NCBI GenBank assembly: GCA_020747065.1
Contig: JAGMVK010000007.1
Coordinates: 744,001 to 808,000 of the forward strand
Direction of reading: 5' to 3'
Source: Cadophora sp. MPI-SDFR-AT-0126
Lineage: Eukaryota; Ascomycota; Leotiomycetes; Helotiales; Ploettnerulaceae
Length of the DNA stretch: 64,000 bases
In this document: piece by piece, positions 35,101-45,227 of the stretch
Position numbering within the stretch: the first letter of the stretch is position 1
Layout: each line of letters starts with the position of its first letter
Translations under genes and position numbers: made by a program
The notes under the pieces: generated by a model
The model's database searches: none
What the model was told of the DNA's origin: nothing
What the model saw: the letters and a program-made list of their open reading frames with translations, nothing else

Positions 35101-38100
35101 TCGCATTCCAGGATCAACAACACCGAGGAGGTTGAACTCGCAGAGTGGAAGTAAGGTGTACATCGAGTACCACAACTTCTCCATCTCAGGTGCGTGTGTG
35201 ACTTCATTCATTGGCGTGGTCACCAAGTGTGTGTTGACGATGTCCCAGAATGCGCCTCTTGGGATTTGAGCAGCACCCAAGGTTTTAATCAAAATAAGCC
35301 ATCCATTCGCCGCATACTGGTCGTTCGTGATGCCTCTTTCTCTGAATGAAAGATACTGAAGATCGTCATAAAGTGTCCGAAGCTTGTCTAGGCCATCAGA
35401 AACGAGCACAGCTGCACAATGGCTGGCGACTGACTTCAATAAATCCTCCACATCGTACTTGGAAAGATTATGTGCAGGTTCAGTCCGAATGGATTTAAGT
35501 AGGTGAAAAGCCACCAGAGTACATCGAGACAGTATTTCGATAGCGAGCCTGGTTTGAGCTCGGTTAGTATTCCCATTGATGACGAGGCGATTCGAGAAGT
35601 CCTGGAGCACCTCAATCATTCTTGACATGTAATCATCCCGATCAAGACGTCCATCAAATCCCACATGGTATTGGACATAATCCAAAACAAATGTAATTAC
35701 TTCGTTAGCATCTGCTGCCGGTTGACTTGACGACTGGTGAGACTGAAGCTGATCAATAAGCCAGTCGAAACAAACACCGACTTCTGAGGAAACATTCTCA
35801 TCCCATGTCTTCCAGCTAAATACTTTGTCGGCAAAGCGAAGGACCCCAAGGGGCAAAGGCGAAGGGCTTTGCGAACTTGGATCGCCAAGAAGGTCGGCGA
35901 GTCTGCCGCTTCCAATTATTGTGCTTCCATGGAAGAATATTCCTGGTTGCAGGAGAAATATGTCGAAATGAACTGGATAGTTCGTGCCGAACTTTCCCAA
36001 ACCAAGCAATTTGCTGTTCTCGTCCCCATTGGGTAAATCTGTCGAAGCAAAGTAATCAAGTATCAATGGATCACTTGGTTGACGATAGTTTGCAGCACCA
36101 GCGTCCACACGCTGAGGTGCCCTTTGCTTACGTCGGGCTGGCTTCGCAACGACTTGGACGAGCTCGACCTCGTCGTCCTCTTCGTGGATGGGATCGTGGG
36201 CTGTTTCAATTGACGGCCGCACAACATCGTCATCCGCAAGAAATCGGCTGAGCTGAAGATTCTTCTGTGGCGCAGGTCGTCTACGAGTGTTCCGGTAAAG
36301 AGCATCAAGAACCCTCTTGGTGCTCCTGAACGCAGAGGCAGGATGCCATTCTGAGTATGGGATCTCTGTTGACTCAAGCTGTGCAGGTCGTACTGGATGC
36401 TGACCGCCACGTAGTTTTTTTACTCGATTTGTTGGTCCAAGTCTGGAGTCCCTTTTAGGCGTCATAGAGCATGCGGTCTCTTGAATAGAGGGCGTTTCCC
36501 TTGTGACAAAATTGTTCATAGACTGCTGACGTCTCGAGATTACCAACTTACGCCTTGAACGAGCATTGTCCTTATTGAGCTGAGGCTCATTCTTGGCGAT
36601 ATGTGCTGGAAGTCGGGTCTGTTGGTTGTCTGGAATTTCATGAAGAATCGAGTGGGGTGCTCCCAGACACCTTCTTGGTTGAGGATTATTCTTCGGGGTG
36701 ATCTTTCCTTCCCTCCAATCCTGCAAAACTGTCTGAACGTCTTGGGTATCCTCACGATTAGCCAACCGGATAAACTTTCTCGAAGGACTTTGTCGGCCTA
36801 GTCCGACGCGAGACCTGGCAGTGCGTGCAGCAACTCTGACGAACTGTGGTAGCTCTCGCTCATCACGATCCGATGGATTCATCACATCGAGAATACCGAG
36901 ACGTGGAGCAGGAGGCCTTCTAGCACGAGATGCGCCACTGGCATGACGATGCGAATTTTGTTTTACTCGGCCGGTGGACTTGCCAAGGGAAGAATGGCTC
37001 TTGAGCTTGTTCAACTTGTCAGTGATTTTAGATTGTCGAACATATGAGCCACTTCCGGTACGAATACCCAAGCCAGATCCGCTCTTCCTCTTCTTTCGTG
37101 GGCGTGATGAACCGGTTGATGTCCGCTTCTTGGACGGCAACATGGCATCGATCCTGTCATCTTCATCGGCAAACCCCAAGCGAGATTGATCGAGGACACT
37201 TTCATGCTCAAAAGGGTCATCTGCCATAAGAAAGCCCGGCTCATCATTCCCATCGTCTTCTCCAGAATCAGAGAGAAATGCCAACCTGGCATTGGTTGAT
37301 GTGGGTGGGCTTTGTGAATTTTGACGCACTCGAGGAAGAGCAACACCACGTCGAGATGATTCTTTGACAGGAGATAAACTCTCGGTGTCCCGAAATGCAT
37401 GGATGACTGGTTTCGGCAACTGCTTGTGGTCCAACCGAAGATGTGAAGCAGGAAGAACACCTCGGATTTTCTTGCTGATCTTCCGAATCTGAACAGACTC
37501 ATCTGAGGATGAAGATTCGGATGCTGACTTGTCCACCTCTGAGGCAAAGGGGTCATCAAGTTCTACGTCAGAGTCGAGGAGCATTGGAATTGGTTTGATG
37601 GCACTAGTAGCTGGCGTCGGGAGATCTCCAAGATGGAGAGATTCATCTGGAGAAGTGCTTGGCGTTTGTTCCTTCGAAGTCGATCCAGCACGGGAAAGAG
37701 AGGCTCGAGCACGTCGAGAAGTGGCTGTGAACGGCGAACTTGTATCAGGGGGCGATGCAGGAACATCAAAAATACTGGCCGTAATATCCCTCTGTTTTGT
37801 CTGACCCAGTGGCTGAGTTTGTATTCTGGACAAGCCGGGACGTTTGTATTTTGTCGAATACGTATTGAGTCGATGCTTGACTTTTGGCTGAGAAGTTGGC
37901 TTCGATCTTCGTTCGGGTTTTCTTGCTAAAACTGGTGGATGCCGGATCAACTGATCGATATCAGGAAATTCTTCATCTTCGTCAACTTCCTGTTGCGGTG
38001 CTTCATCTTCCAGGAGAGTGTCAACTTGGCTTTCTGCAGGTCGAGGCGGAGAAGAGAAAGGATCCCAGTCCATATCGTTCTGCTGACTCTCGTGCACATC

Positions 38101-38925
38101 ATAATCTATATCTTGAGATTCTGAAACTGCCGATGAGCTTCGAGATCGTCGACGTGATTCTTCCCGGGGTGATGAAACTATACGCATTGGCGCAAGACCC
38201 CTAGCCTGAAATGTCCGTCGGTATCTCTCTTGTTCCATGGCATACGGGTGCAGCTGAATCGGATTTCTCTCCCGTAACTGCCGTCTTGCTGTGCTCGTTG
38301 GTGGTTGAAACTCAACTTCTAGTCTGGGGTTCACTGTGGGAAGTTGAGCAGGCACATCTGGATTCGGGGACCATGAAATCCTCCTCTGGTCGTCCGCAAC
38401 AATATGGGATGGAAGAGTTGGTTCAGTACTTGGTGGAGAAGAAAGCTGAGTTGAAGTCGGAGATGTAATTTGGACGTAGCTCTTTGATATCTCGTCTTCT
38501 GCTGGTATCCCAGTATTTGGCCGTGAAGATGAAGCATTTCGTTTGACTGGTAGTATATCCTCCTCATCCGATGCCCAGTACAATCGTGGATCTTTGAATT
38601 TCTTGGGCGACTGTGGTATAGAAGGTGGCAGGCTGGGATTCTCGCTCTGCCACTCGACAGAGTCTTGCCTGTTGCGGGGTACAAAGTTGCGTTGAATGGT
38701 GGGTTCTGCTTCGAGCAGGACGTCTTGAGAGGAATCTGAAGCATCCTCTTGCTGTATCACCTCCTCATCGTCGCCATATTGCGTACCCTCGTTGTCTCCC
38801 GGGCCAGCGGTTCCCTTCGAGAGCTGCTCATCTAGAATCCCTTGGATGCCTGATGTACTTTGGCTATCCAACCCATCTTCGTCGTCTGAGTCCGGAACCA
38901 CCCCTTTCTCCTTCCAAGATGCCAT
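32113..38925 (-). CDS. mus7: Mus7/Mms22-family DNA repair protein
   Basis: Six exons (38925-34185, 34137-33923, 33872-33726, 33676-33542, 33494-33332, 33281-32113) keep phase and give 2189 aa. The N-terminal about 950 residues are acidic and Ser/Pro/Arg-rich with many SQ/TQ-like sites and nuclear-localisation-like basic clusters (KKRKSG). The start (MASWKEKG..PDSDDED) is typical of the family. The Mus7 domain begins near RRKQRAPQRVDAG..DPLILDYF and covers the helical C-terminal 1200 residues, with YWPLFLANLLKN and FVIGLEWLLS blocks. Mms22-type proteins work with the Rtt101/Rtt107 ubiquitin ligase in rescue of damaged replication forks. It shares a 217-bp divergent promoter with the small gene at 39143. 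Confidence 0.92.
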
Positions 38926-39142
38926 GGAATTCGTGTTGCATACTCAAACCATTCCGAACTGTGCTTGAAGTCACCGCTCTAGAGTCGAGAGACGTTGTGA
39001 ATTTTTTGGTTGTCCCTAGACGCGTTCGTTCTCATGAAGACGCGACTGATTTGTCAGCAACGCCTCCGAGGTGGAGCTCAATGATCTGGGGTTCGGAAAA
39101 CGACATCAACATCAATTGACACCCACCCTTCGCCGCAGAGAG
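38926..39142. promoter_or_regulatory. bidirectional promoter, mus7 / small membrane protein
   Basis: Only 217 bases separate the two divergent start codons, so both promoters must overlap here. No specific factor site is claimed. Confidence 0.5.
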
Positions 39143-39602
39143 ATGAGCAAGATCCGTGGAGCTGTCCCAGTCGTCCTGGCTACTGCAATTGGTGTTGGTA
39201 ATGGTATGATGCAGCACAAATCACTGCCTAAGCTAGAGGACTGATGCAACCAGGAATATGGATATTTGGCCCAGCTTTCAAGGAGCAGCAACAGGAGAAA
39301 GAAGAGCAAGCAAAGTATGATTTCATTCCACGGAGGATATCGATTGCACTGCTAACAACATCGGTAGGAAAGCAGTAGAGGTTGCAAGACTGTCTGAGGA
39401 CGGCATCCGCAAGACTCCCGAAGCGCTCCGGGATGCGGAAGCTGCAGCCAGTCGAACAATTGCAATGGAATCTGCGCTGAAGCCTGTGGAGAAGTCGAAC
39501 TCTTGGTGGCCAAATATGAGCCTTTGGACGAAGGAAGTAAATAAGTCACCGACGAGCGAACCTACGACGGACAGCCAGGAGACACCCAAGGACAAGCCGT
39601 GA
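39143..39602 (+). CDS. small single-pass membrane protein of unknown function
   Basis: Exons 39143-39203, 39254-39314 and 39368-39602 keep phase (1, then 2) and give 118 aa. Residues 6-28 form one membrane-length segment (GAVPVVLATAIGVGNGIWIF), interrupted in the gene by the first intron. A charged coiled-coil-like stretch (FKEQQQEKEEQAKRKAVEVARL) follows, then a Trp-containing SNSWWPNMSLW patch and a Thr/Lys tail. The short basic N-terminus followed by one helix is compatible with a mitochondrial inner-membrane or ER protein, but nothing decides this. It is divergent from mus7. I do not recognise a named family. Confidence 0.72.
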
Positions 39603-40550
39603 AGCGCAAGCCATTCTATAAACCCGAAACAAGCAGCCGGCATCGCAGTACCGCGATGAATATGGGATACAAGCCCAGGACCCTGATCAGGATCAGTTTC
39701 TGCTTCTATAATCAAGAGGCAAAACATGGGATATGTTATATCACCAACCACTGCCAAAACCACAAAGCGAAGTATGATTAGAATCTGTGCGACGACACGG
39801 GAATGCAATGATCTCGTCAATGTCAAAGAGAGGAACAGCTATCAGTATATGCGCTTGTCCAGGAAATTCTGCGATTGGGACTTTAGTCACTAAGCCAGAC
39901 TAATATTGCTCTTCTGATCCACTGCGTTGTTGGGGTCTGTTTTTTTTTGAACAAAAAAAAAAGTTCAACTTCGTCTGAGTTAAGGTCGTCTCTGTTCGTT
40001 TTGTTATTGTTTCCGTTATTCAAACTTTATGGTATGACGCTGTCTGTCCCGTCGTATGCAACCTACACACGGCGATGTCTCAACACCACTAGTCGAATAG
40101 TGAGTTGTGAAGTTGGAAAGAGTTGAACTACTGTGTTGGCAGAAACGTCAATAGTCCTGGACGCAAGCGGCCAATGGCATTGATCGTGAAATATTGGTTT
40201 TCTACCTGCTGCATACTTATAGAGGCCGGAAATCGATCTATCGGGCATGTTGGAAGTTGAAGCAAGACCAATGTGCCCGTCACTTGTATCTTTATGACAT
40301 CCAAGTGGAGGTTACCAATAGCTCATCTGATCTTTGTCTCGTGTGCCTATGAAGCCTTGCCAGAAAGATGACCCTCCAATACACCAGAAAATCACGAACA
40401 CACGTGATACCCAAAATAATTTTGGGCACGGGCCAGAGAGTGATCAGCCAACTCAGTGCCTTTCGTCATTGCTTTTGGTGGCTCTATTGCCCCTCTATGG
40501 CATTTCGTTGACAGCACAAATTCTTGAATCAACGTTCAACTGCAAATATA
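39603..40550. other. intergenic, no supported gene
   Basis: Between two plus-strand genes. Contains a perfect TTGAAC / GTTCAA inverted repeat separated by ten A residues (39947-39968), preceded by a T-run; possibly a 3'-end or low-complexity feature. Confidence 0.5.
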
Positions 40551-42683
40551 ATGGCTCCTCCTGAAGAAAAACCTAATTCTGCTCCCAAGAAAGAGGGAGA
40601 AGATCTCAGTTCAATCCTCTCAACAGAAGAAAGAGTCGAATTGACCTTACTACTGGCCAATATCACAGAGCTCATGCGAAAGCAAATTACAGATACGTTC
40701 GACGCGTCAGTTACAAGTGCAAAGCCACCACAGCAAGCTCTAAACCTCACTAACAAGAATCCCAATGTCGATGACACGAAGGACGAAAAGGAGACAAAGG
40801 AAGAGACCAATGCTCGAAAGTTGCGCGAGCAGAGAGAGAAGGAGCTTTCTGCTCCCAAGATGTTGGAATTGAAAGAAGATTCTTTAAAGTTCTTTGACCA
40901 ATGGAGGGAGTCTGTTATCTCAAGGGTTGGGACAGCTGTTAACAATTCGAAAGAGGTCGTTGAGGAGCAGAAAGAAAAGGCCTCCGTCGAGGCAACGAAG
41001 GATGAACCTCCAACTGAAACTAAAATTATTGGTATGTTCCGTATCTTCTCTTACCAAAGACCAATATCTAACATTATAGATTCAAACACAAACATCGAAG
41101 AAGCAGATGCTGCATTGGTCGAGTTATATCCCCCAACCTCAACATCACTCTATTCCCTCCCAAAAGACAAGCGAATCCTCCTCCTCAATGCTATGCTCCT
41201 ACTCCTCCTCTCCCTCGAACACTACGTAGCACCCTCGCGAATTCTCCTCCTCCACATCTCATCTTCCCTCCACCTTCCTCTGCACATCCTAGCCGAGCAC
41301 GAAGTCAAAGTCGCCCAAGGCCTCCTCGAAGCCGCCAAGCACATGTCCGGCAGCGAAGAAACCCAGAAACGCAGCGACGAAAACAGAACGGCACGAAGAT
41401 GGAAAGTCGGTCTTGCAGGCGTTGCGGGTGCAGCAGTTATCGGCATCACCGGCGGTCTCGCCGCCCCCCTCGTCGCCGGCGCTCTAGGTACGATATTTGG
41501 CGGTCTGGGTTTGGGAGCAACCACGGCAGCTGGTCTCCTAGGAGCCTTAGCTGAAAGCGGAGTAATCGTAGGCAGTCTGTTCGGTGCCTATGGCGGCCGA
41601 ATGACGGGCAAAATGATGGATGCGTACGCCAAAGAAGTTGAAGATTTCGCTTTCCTCCCTCTCAAAGGGTCTAAACACCACGAACCCAAACCCGAAGACC
41701 GCCGTCTCCGCGTCACAATCGGCGTCAGCGGCTGGATCACCCAGCGCGAAGACATCATCATCCCCTGGCGTGCTCTGGGCCGACAAAGCGAAGTCTTCGC
41801 TCTCCGCTGGGAACTCGACGCCTTATCCAAACTCGGCAGCTCCCTCGAATCCGTCGTGAAGAGCGCAGCGTGGTCAGTCGCCAAGAAAGAGATCATCTCA
41901 CGGACTATATTTGCCAGTCTCATGACAGCGCTGTGGCCTATTGGCCTGCTCAAGATCTCGAAAATAGTCGACAATCCTTTCTCTGTAGCGAAGAACCGCG
42001 CGGATAAAGCTGGAATTGTACTAGCTGATGCCCTCATCAATAAAGCGCAGGGTGAGCGCCCAGTCACGCTTATTGGGTACAGTCTCGGCGCGAGACTGAT
42101 ATACTCTTGCTTGATGAGCCTCGCTGAGCGACGAGCTTTCGGCCTTGTTGAATCGGCTGTCCTGATCGGCGCACCTGCCCCTTCAGACGCAGCGGTCTGG
42201 CGCTCAATGCGCAGTGTCGTTTCCGGCCGTCTCGTCAACGTATATTCTGAAAACGACTACATCCTCGCTTTCCTGTACCGCACAAGCAGTATCCAATATG
42301 GCGTTGCTGGTTTGCAGGAAGCACAAGATGTGAAAGGAATTGAGAATGTCAATGTCTCCGAGATGGTGAGTGGGCATTTGAGGTATCAGTATTTGGTGGG
42401 TTCAATACTGGAAAAGGTTGGGTTTGAGGATGTGGATACGGAGGAGGTTGCTAGGGAGGAAGAGACGCTGGCATTGTTGGAGGAGGAAGAGAAGAGGGAG
42501 GAAGAGAAGAGGGAGGAAGAGAAGAAGGGGAAGGAGGAAATCGATCCTGATGAGGAGGCGAAGAAGTTAGAGGCTGAAATTGAGAAGAAGAATAAGGACG
42601 AGAAGAATGGAGGGCAGAAGGAGGGAGAGCGGAAGCAGGAACAGACTTTCATGCAGAAGGCTGGGGGGGTGTTGAAGTTTTGA
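40551..42683 (+). CDS. DUF726 alpha/beta-hydrolase membrane protein (TMCO4-like)
   Basis: Exons 40551-41031 and 41080-42683 give 694 aa. The removed 48 bases start GTATGT, contain CTAAC and end TATAG. They have no stop and are a multiple of three, so retention would give 710 aa. A charged, soluble N-terminus is followed by a long Gly/Ala-rich hydrophobic hairpin (VGLAGVAGAAVIGITGG...FGGLGLGATTAAGLLG) at about 270-340. Then comes an alpha/beta hydrolase fold with the nucleophile elbow GYSLGAR (Ser near 495) and LIGAPAPSD. The tail is a highly charged Glu/Lys coiled-coil-like run. Relatives include human TMCO4 and yeast Mil1; a lipid or protein role at Golgi/endosome membranes is suggested for the family. 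Substrate unknown. Confidence 0.88.
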   Translation: MAPPEEKPNSAPKKEGEDLSSILSTEERVELTLLLANITELMRKQITDTFDASVTSAKPPQQALNLTNKNPNVDDTKDEKETKEETNARKLREQREKELSAPKMLELKEDSLKFFDQWRESVISRVGTAVNNSKEVVEEQKEKASVEATKDEPPTETKIIGMFRIFSYQRPISNIIDSNTNIEEADAALVELYPPTSTSLYSLPKDKRILLLNAMLLLLLSLEHYVAPSRILLLHISSSLHLPLHILAEHEVKVAQGLLEAAKHMSGSEETQKRSDENRTARRWKVGLAGVAGAAVIGITGGLAAPLVAGALGTIFGGLGLGATTAAGLLGALAESGVIVGSLFGAYGGRMTGKMMDAYAKEVEDFAFLPLKGSKHHEPKPEDRRLRVTIGVSGWITQREDIIIPWRALGRQSEVFALRWELDALSKLGSSLESVVKSAAWSVAKKEIISRTIFASLMTALWPIGLLKISKIVDNPFSVAKNRADKAGIVLADALINKAQGERPVTLIGYSLGARLIYSCLMSLAERRAFGLVESAVLIGAPAPSDAAVWRSMRSVVSGRLVNVYSENDYILAFLYRTSSIQYGVAGLQEAQDVKGIENVNVSEMVSGHLRYQYLVGSILEKVGFEDVDTEEVAREEETLALLEEEEKREEEKREEEKKGKEEIDPDEEAKKLEAEIEKKNKDEKNGGQKEGERKQEQTFMQKAGGVLKF
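41032..41079 (+). other. stop-free 48-base intron, multiple of three
   Basis: GTATGT donor, CTAAC branch-like sequence at 41067-41071 and TATAG acceptor. Splicing turns ..KIIG into ..KIIDSNTN. Retention would insert 16 codons without shifting frame. Confidence 0.7.
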
Positions 42684-42952
42684 GAAGATGGTCTGGTCAG
42701 GAACACGGTTGACGATGCAACGATATACACGCATAACGACATAGAACGATGATTCAATATTTTGCCTTTAAATTTACAGAGCAATTCATATCTGCATTCT
42801 GAAATTGACATTCAAGCTCCAATAATGTGTTTGGTATAAATCGTGCTATTCTGTCTTATGCACTGCATGGAGATCTCTCAAAACGACTTAAAGCATCCCA
42901 CTTGTAGCCCAAAAGCAAAGAACGCCTGCTGCCCCTCAAACGCATCACCCAC

Positions 42953-44163
42953 TCACGAGAAGTCCTCACCCTTCTCCTCAATCGCATTCTTGATCCTCAA
43001 CAAAATGACGGTCTTCCATTTATCCAGCTTACTCATCTGATCATACTGGAACAATTTGTCCGCAAACGCCTCTTGATCACCAGCTTCCACTGCCTCATAC
43101 AGATCCACCAACAACTGACTCTCGCGCTGGCTGGGGAATGTAGGATCCATATCGCTGTATTTCTCGAGGGCTCGCTTGGTGGCTACTTGGTCGCCGGATG
43201 CGAGATGGCAAAGGCCGGCTTTGAGGAAATAGTCCTTTACGGACCATTTCATGAGGTTGTTGGAGACGGATGAGGCGGCGACTTTTTCGTATTGCTCGAT
43301 TGCTTTATAGTAATCGCTTTCTAAAGCAGCCAGGTCGGCGACTTTGAGGTATAGCTTGTTTGCCAGACTATGAATCTAGTCAGTATTTGGATATACCCTC
43401 TGTGCATTGGGAGGGTACGTACGCCTCTGCATTGTCATTCTCAAACCAACTAGCAGCCAGCTCGTAGCTCTCAATAGCCTTCTTCTGGTCGCCAATCTCC
43501 ATCTCGTACACCTCAGCCAGATTCTGCTTGTGTGTTGCCGCTCGTCGGAAGTTGCCCTTCATTGTGTAGTGGTTGATCGCAACATCCAGACATCTCGCGG
43601 CGTCTAGTGGGTCAGACTTTCGATATACCTTGAAGGCTTCTGTGAGGGTATTTGCTGCATCATCTGGCTCTTTGAGGTTGTTCGTTTGGATAGAGGCTGC
43701 TTTCTCGAAGGCTTGTCCGGCTTCTTTATCTGTTGGAGGCGCATATTAGATACTGATCGCAGGTGTGATGAGCCCAAGTGAAGATCTCTGGCCTCGATCC
43801 CTGGACAGTGAACTATCCATATACAACAGCTCTACTGGATGGTCCAGCATTACGATACCACTCATCGATTCCATTGGACATTCGCTGTTCGACTCCTCCC
43901 GCAAAGCTTCATTCAAATCCACGCGCTTGAACTGGTGAAACATACTGAGTTTCTGCATGCGGAATGCATTCGCAGCTTGTGTATACAGATCCGCGGCATT
44001 CTCCCACTTCTCCTGTCTCCCTCCAAACAAACTGAATCCTCCTCCGGCACCAGAAGCTGCTTTGTCTGCCTGTGAAGATGTTAGAGCTTATCGAGATAGG
44101 AATGGCGGGGTAGAATTGTAGAGGGGCAACCTTTTGCAGTAATGCTCTGGGATCTTGTGCCAT
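42953..44163 (-). CDS. sec17: alpha-SNAP, vesicle-fusion adaptor Sec17
   Basis: Exons 44163-44131, 44069-43946, 43729-43423 and 43367-42953 keep phase and give 292 aa, exactly the usual family length. TPR-like helices are visible in order: WENAADLYTQAANAFRMQKL, NKEAGQAFEKAAS, DAARCLDVAINHYTMKGNFRRAA, then KAIESYELAASWFENDNAEALANKL. The C-terminal YDQMSKLDKWKTVILLRIKN carries the conserved segment that activates the NSF ATPase. It binds SNARE bundles and recruits NSF for their disassembly after membrane fusion. The first intron has a weak GTTGCC donor, but the resulting LLQKADKAAS joint is the family standard. It shares a divergent promoter with the GatC-like gene. Confidence 0.96.
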
Positions 44164-44594
44164 GATTGCAGATTTGTATGATTATTTAGGATACTTGATG
44201 AGAGGGGTCTGTAAAGGTTTTTGTGGTTATGGTTGGTGTTTCGAAATAGACATGTGGCAGGAGTTGGTCTTGGGGGAGCTCTGACGAGTCCGTCGCCTTC
44301 AGATCGGCTAGCGCCATTCGTGAACTGAGTGAGGTTGCCAAGGCTTCAGCCTCGTTTTATTTATGATTGCCTCGACGATCAAGGTTCTTCAACAGTCATT
44401 CGTTCTCAAACCGCCAATCCCGCATTGATCGGTTTTAGTAATATTCGTGGAATAACAATCGTTGCAGAAGCCAAAGATTAGAAGATTGTGGCAGTCAAAC
44501 GAAAAGTTTGGACACATCACAATATAACTCGTCAGTCAGTCAGAAACCGCACCCATATCTTCAGTAACTCCAGCAGGTCCATTGACCATTAAAG
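44164..44594. promoter_or_regulatory. bidirectional promoter, sec17 / GatC-like gene
   Basis: 431 bases between divergent start codons of two housekeeping genes. No supported ORF or RNA gene inside. Confidence 0.5.
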
Positions 44595-45227
44595 ATGTCA
44601 AACTTTATATGCAAAAGCTGTCGAGCATTCCTCAGACGAAGTCCGCGAAGAGATCTCACTGTTGCTGCGCGATCATACAGCTCAAGAACAACCCCCAAAG
44701 CACCACTCGACATCGCCGCCCTCCTCTCAAAACCAACCTGGTCCGTTCGATCTCTCATTCCCTCTGAGCCCATACCTCCCTCCTCCGAAATCACTCCCCA
44801 GAAACTCCACCATCTACTCCGGCTCTCCGCGCTGCCCCTCCCGAAGTCTCCAGCAGAAGAAGCATCCATGCTCGCAACACTACATTCCCAATTGTATTTC
44901 GTACAGGATATTCAGAATGTGGATACTGAAGGCGTGGAGCCGTTGCAGAGTATCAGAGATGAGACTGAGGAGGGTATCAAGGATATCACGATTGGATTGG
45001 AGACATTGAGGGAAGCTTTAGGGAAGGAGGATGTCATTGGTAGGAACAGGAGGCCGAGGAGACGCAGGGATGAAAAGGTTGATACGAAAGGTGTGGAGGA
45101 TTGGGATGTCACGAAAACAGCGGGGGAGAAGGTCGATACTCCTGGGGGGAAGTTCTTCATTGTGAGAAGTGGAAAGGGAGAGAAAGGATCCTGGGCCTCA
45201 CAAAACGCTTATACCAATCACGATTGA
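44595..45227 (+). CDS. mitochondrial GatC-like amidotransferase subunit
   Basis: Single exon, 210 aa. The N-terminus is basic and lacks acids for 35 residues, as in a mitochondrial presequence (RAFLRRSPRRDLTVAARSYSSR). The GatC-like domain follows: LLRLSALPLPKSPAEEASM, then LHSQLYFVQDIQNVDTEGVEPL with the diagnostic VDTEGVEPL, and SIRDET. GatC wraps around GatA in the complex that converts Glu-tRNA(Gln) to Gln-tRNA(Gln) in mitochondria. The C-terminal Lys/Arg/Asp-rich extension with PGGKFFIVRSG is a fungal addition and is often seen in these proteins. The downstream tandem repeat starts about 105 bases after the stop. Confidence 0.82.
   Translation: MSNFICKSCRAFLRRSPRRDLTVAARSYSSRTTPKAPLDIAALLSKPTWSVRSLIPSEPIPPSSEITPQKLHHLLRLSALPLPKSPAEEASMLATLHSQLYFVQDIQNVDTEGVEPLQSIRDETEEGIKDITIGLETLREALGKEDVIGRNRRPRRRRDEKVDTKGVEDWDVTKTAGEKVDTPGGKFFIVRSGKGEKGSWASQNAYTNHD

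Noticed and set aside
41588..42238. 216-codon minus-strand ORF inside the DUF726 gene
   Set aside because: A mirror frame of a GC-biased coding region. The plus strand carries the GYSLG hydrolase motif.
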